NCBI GenBank assembly: GCA_007129335.1
Contig: SKVS01000379.1
Location: 1 to 7,131 of the forward strand
From: Spirochaetaceae bacterium
GTDB lineage: Bacteria > Spirochaetota > Spirochaetia > DSM-27196 > Salinispiraceae
Direction of reading: 5' to 3'
DNA length: 7,131 bases
The notes beneath the pieces are model-generated. The model saw only the letters and a program-made list of their open reading frames with translations. It did not search any database and was not told where the DNA came from. How positions within the stretch are numbered: the first letter of the stretch is position 1; every line of letters starts with the position of its first letter. Made by a program: the position numbers and the translations under genes. Shown here in pieces: positions 6,466 to 7,131 of the stretch.

Positions 6466-7131
6466 TCAGTCTTCTTTTACCTTCCTGATGAAATACAGCG
6501 CTACTATCATGCAGATTACTGCAAAAAGAAATATGCTGCGCAATCCCAGTTGTTCAGAGCTGACTGTTGTCGTTATGTCAATAATACCCCCAGACAACAT
6601 GGGCGCGGTAATGGCAGCGCTTTGGGAGAAAACATAGTACATACCGGTGTAAATTCCCATGGTTTGGTAAGCAGCCATGTTCCATAACATGGGGAATGAA
6701 TTGGTAATTATGGTACCCCAGAACATACCAAAGAAAAACAGCAGTACCAGGAAACTGACCCATTTGGTGAAAGTGGGGAGTCCCAGAGCAAGGGCAATGG
6801 GATTATGGAGGAATATGAGGCTCAATACCACGATAATGCCCATTAAAGAAATGCTAATGACCTTTTTGCGGCCAATTCTATGACCCAAAATACCTGATGG
6901 AATAGCAAAGAGTGCATAAGCTATTGCCACTGCCCCCGGGCTGAGGCTGGCCAGTCCCTCGGTTGTTCCTAAAAGGTCCCGACTGTAGGTTGTAACGAAG
7001 GGGAGCATCCCCTGATATCCAAGAAACCAGAAAAACAGTGCAAGGAGAATGTACCGACCGCTTGATTCTGCTGGTGAATTTACGCCAAATATATGGCGTA
7101 AGCTATCCATTATCGGAGGGCGCTTATCCTG
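6466..7131 (-). CDS. MFS transporter of the sugar/cation symporter type, C-terminal half (5' end outside window)
   Basis: The frame is open from the window edge to the TGA at 6466-6468, giving 221 visible residues. The ATG at 7110 is internal: seven codons upstream of it are open and the part seen holds only about six membrane segments. Numbered from that Met, these lie at about 20-40, 58-77, 84-101, 117-137, 153-175 and 190-208, matching TM7-TM12 of a 12-helix transporter. GHRIGRKK (76-83) is the MFS loop motif between TM8 and TM9. FFWFLGYQG (26-34) and TNSFPMLWNMA (136-146), followed by the GIYTGMYYVFSQSAAI block (152-167), resemble the SLC45/GPH-like sugar symporters, which take up mono- or disaccharides with a cation. 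The basic end RKVKED is cytoplasmic. The substrate cannot be read from this half. Family call is firm; the sugar assignment is an inference. Confidence 0.88.
   Translation of the reverse strand, partial: QDKRPPIMDSLRHIFGVNSPAESSGRYILLALFFWFLGYQGMLPFVTTYSRDLLGTTEGLASLSPGAVAIAYALFAIPSGILGHRIGRKKVISISLMGIIVVLSLIFLHNPIALALGLPTFTKWVSFLVLLFFFGMFWGTIITNSFPMLWNMAAYQTMGIYTGMYYVFSQSAAITAPMLSGGIIDITTTVSSEQLGLRSIFLFAVICMIVALYFIRKVKED

Noticed and set aside
1..7131. Mobile element, prophage, defence system or CRISPR array
   Set aside because: No transposase, integrase or Cas-like protein and no regularly spaced repeat-spacer array; the recognised genes are metabolic, cell-wall, transport or RNA-processing genes.

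Overview
This window looks like ordinary chromosomal sequence from a diderm bacterium, most likely a spirochaete. I infer that from an RNase Y gene, a lipoprotein with a relaxed lipobox (V-F-S-C) and the general mix of genes. The assignment is moderate at best, since no rRNA or lineage marker is present. Base composition looks even throughout, and I see no integrase, transposase, tRNA, CRISPR array or phage gene.

Layout. (1) 2-778 (+) is the 3' part of a gene I do not recognise. (2) 779-831 is a short convergent gap holding three degenerate 12-bp repeats. (3) 3012-832 (-) is a two-gene operon: a VanY-type (M15B) D,D-carboxypeptidase lipoprotein followed, 3 bp later, by a U32-family protein of the TrhP/YegQ type (tRNA uridine hydroxylation). 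(4) 3013-3229 is a divergent intergenic region with a dense set of direct and inverted repeats. (5) 3230-4630 (+) is dsdA, D-serine ammonia-lyase. (6) 4631-4734 carries a good promoter for (7) rny, ribonuclease Y, at 4735-6264 (+), which ends in a strong intrinsic terminator. (8) 6334-6465 is a convergent gap with hairpins and a 12-bp direct repeat. (9) 7131-6466 (-) is the C-terminal half of an MFS sugar-type transporter that runs off the window.

How the genes relate. The D,D-carboxypeptidase (which releases D-alanine from cell-wall peptides) and the D-serine deaminase are transcribed away from each other across the repeat-rich region, so shared control of D-amino-acid metabolism is possible but unproven. 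U32/TrhP, RNase Y and the transporter are housekeeping functions with no clear link to that theme. The least explained parts are the mutually exclusive inverted repeats at 3043-3169 and the unrecognised first gene. I found no convincing evidence of a new multi-gene system.
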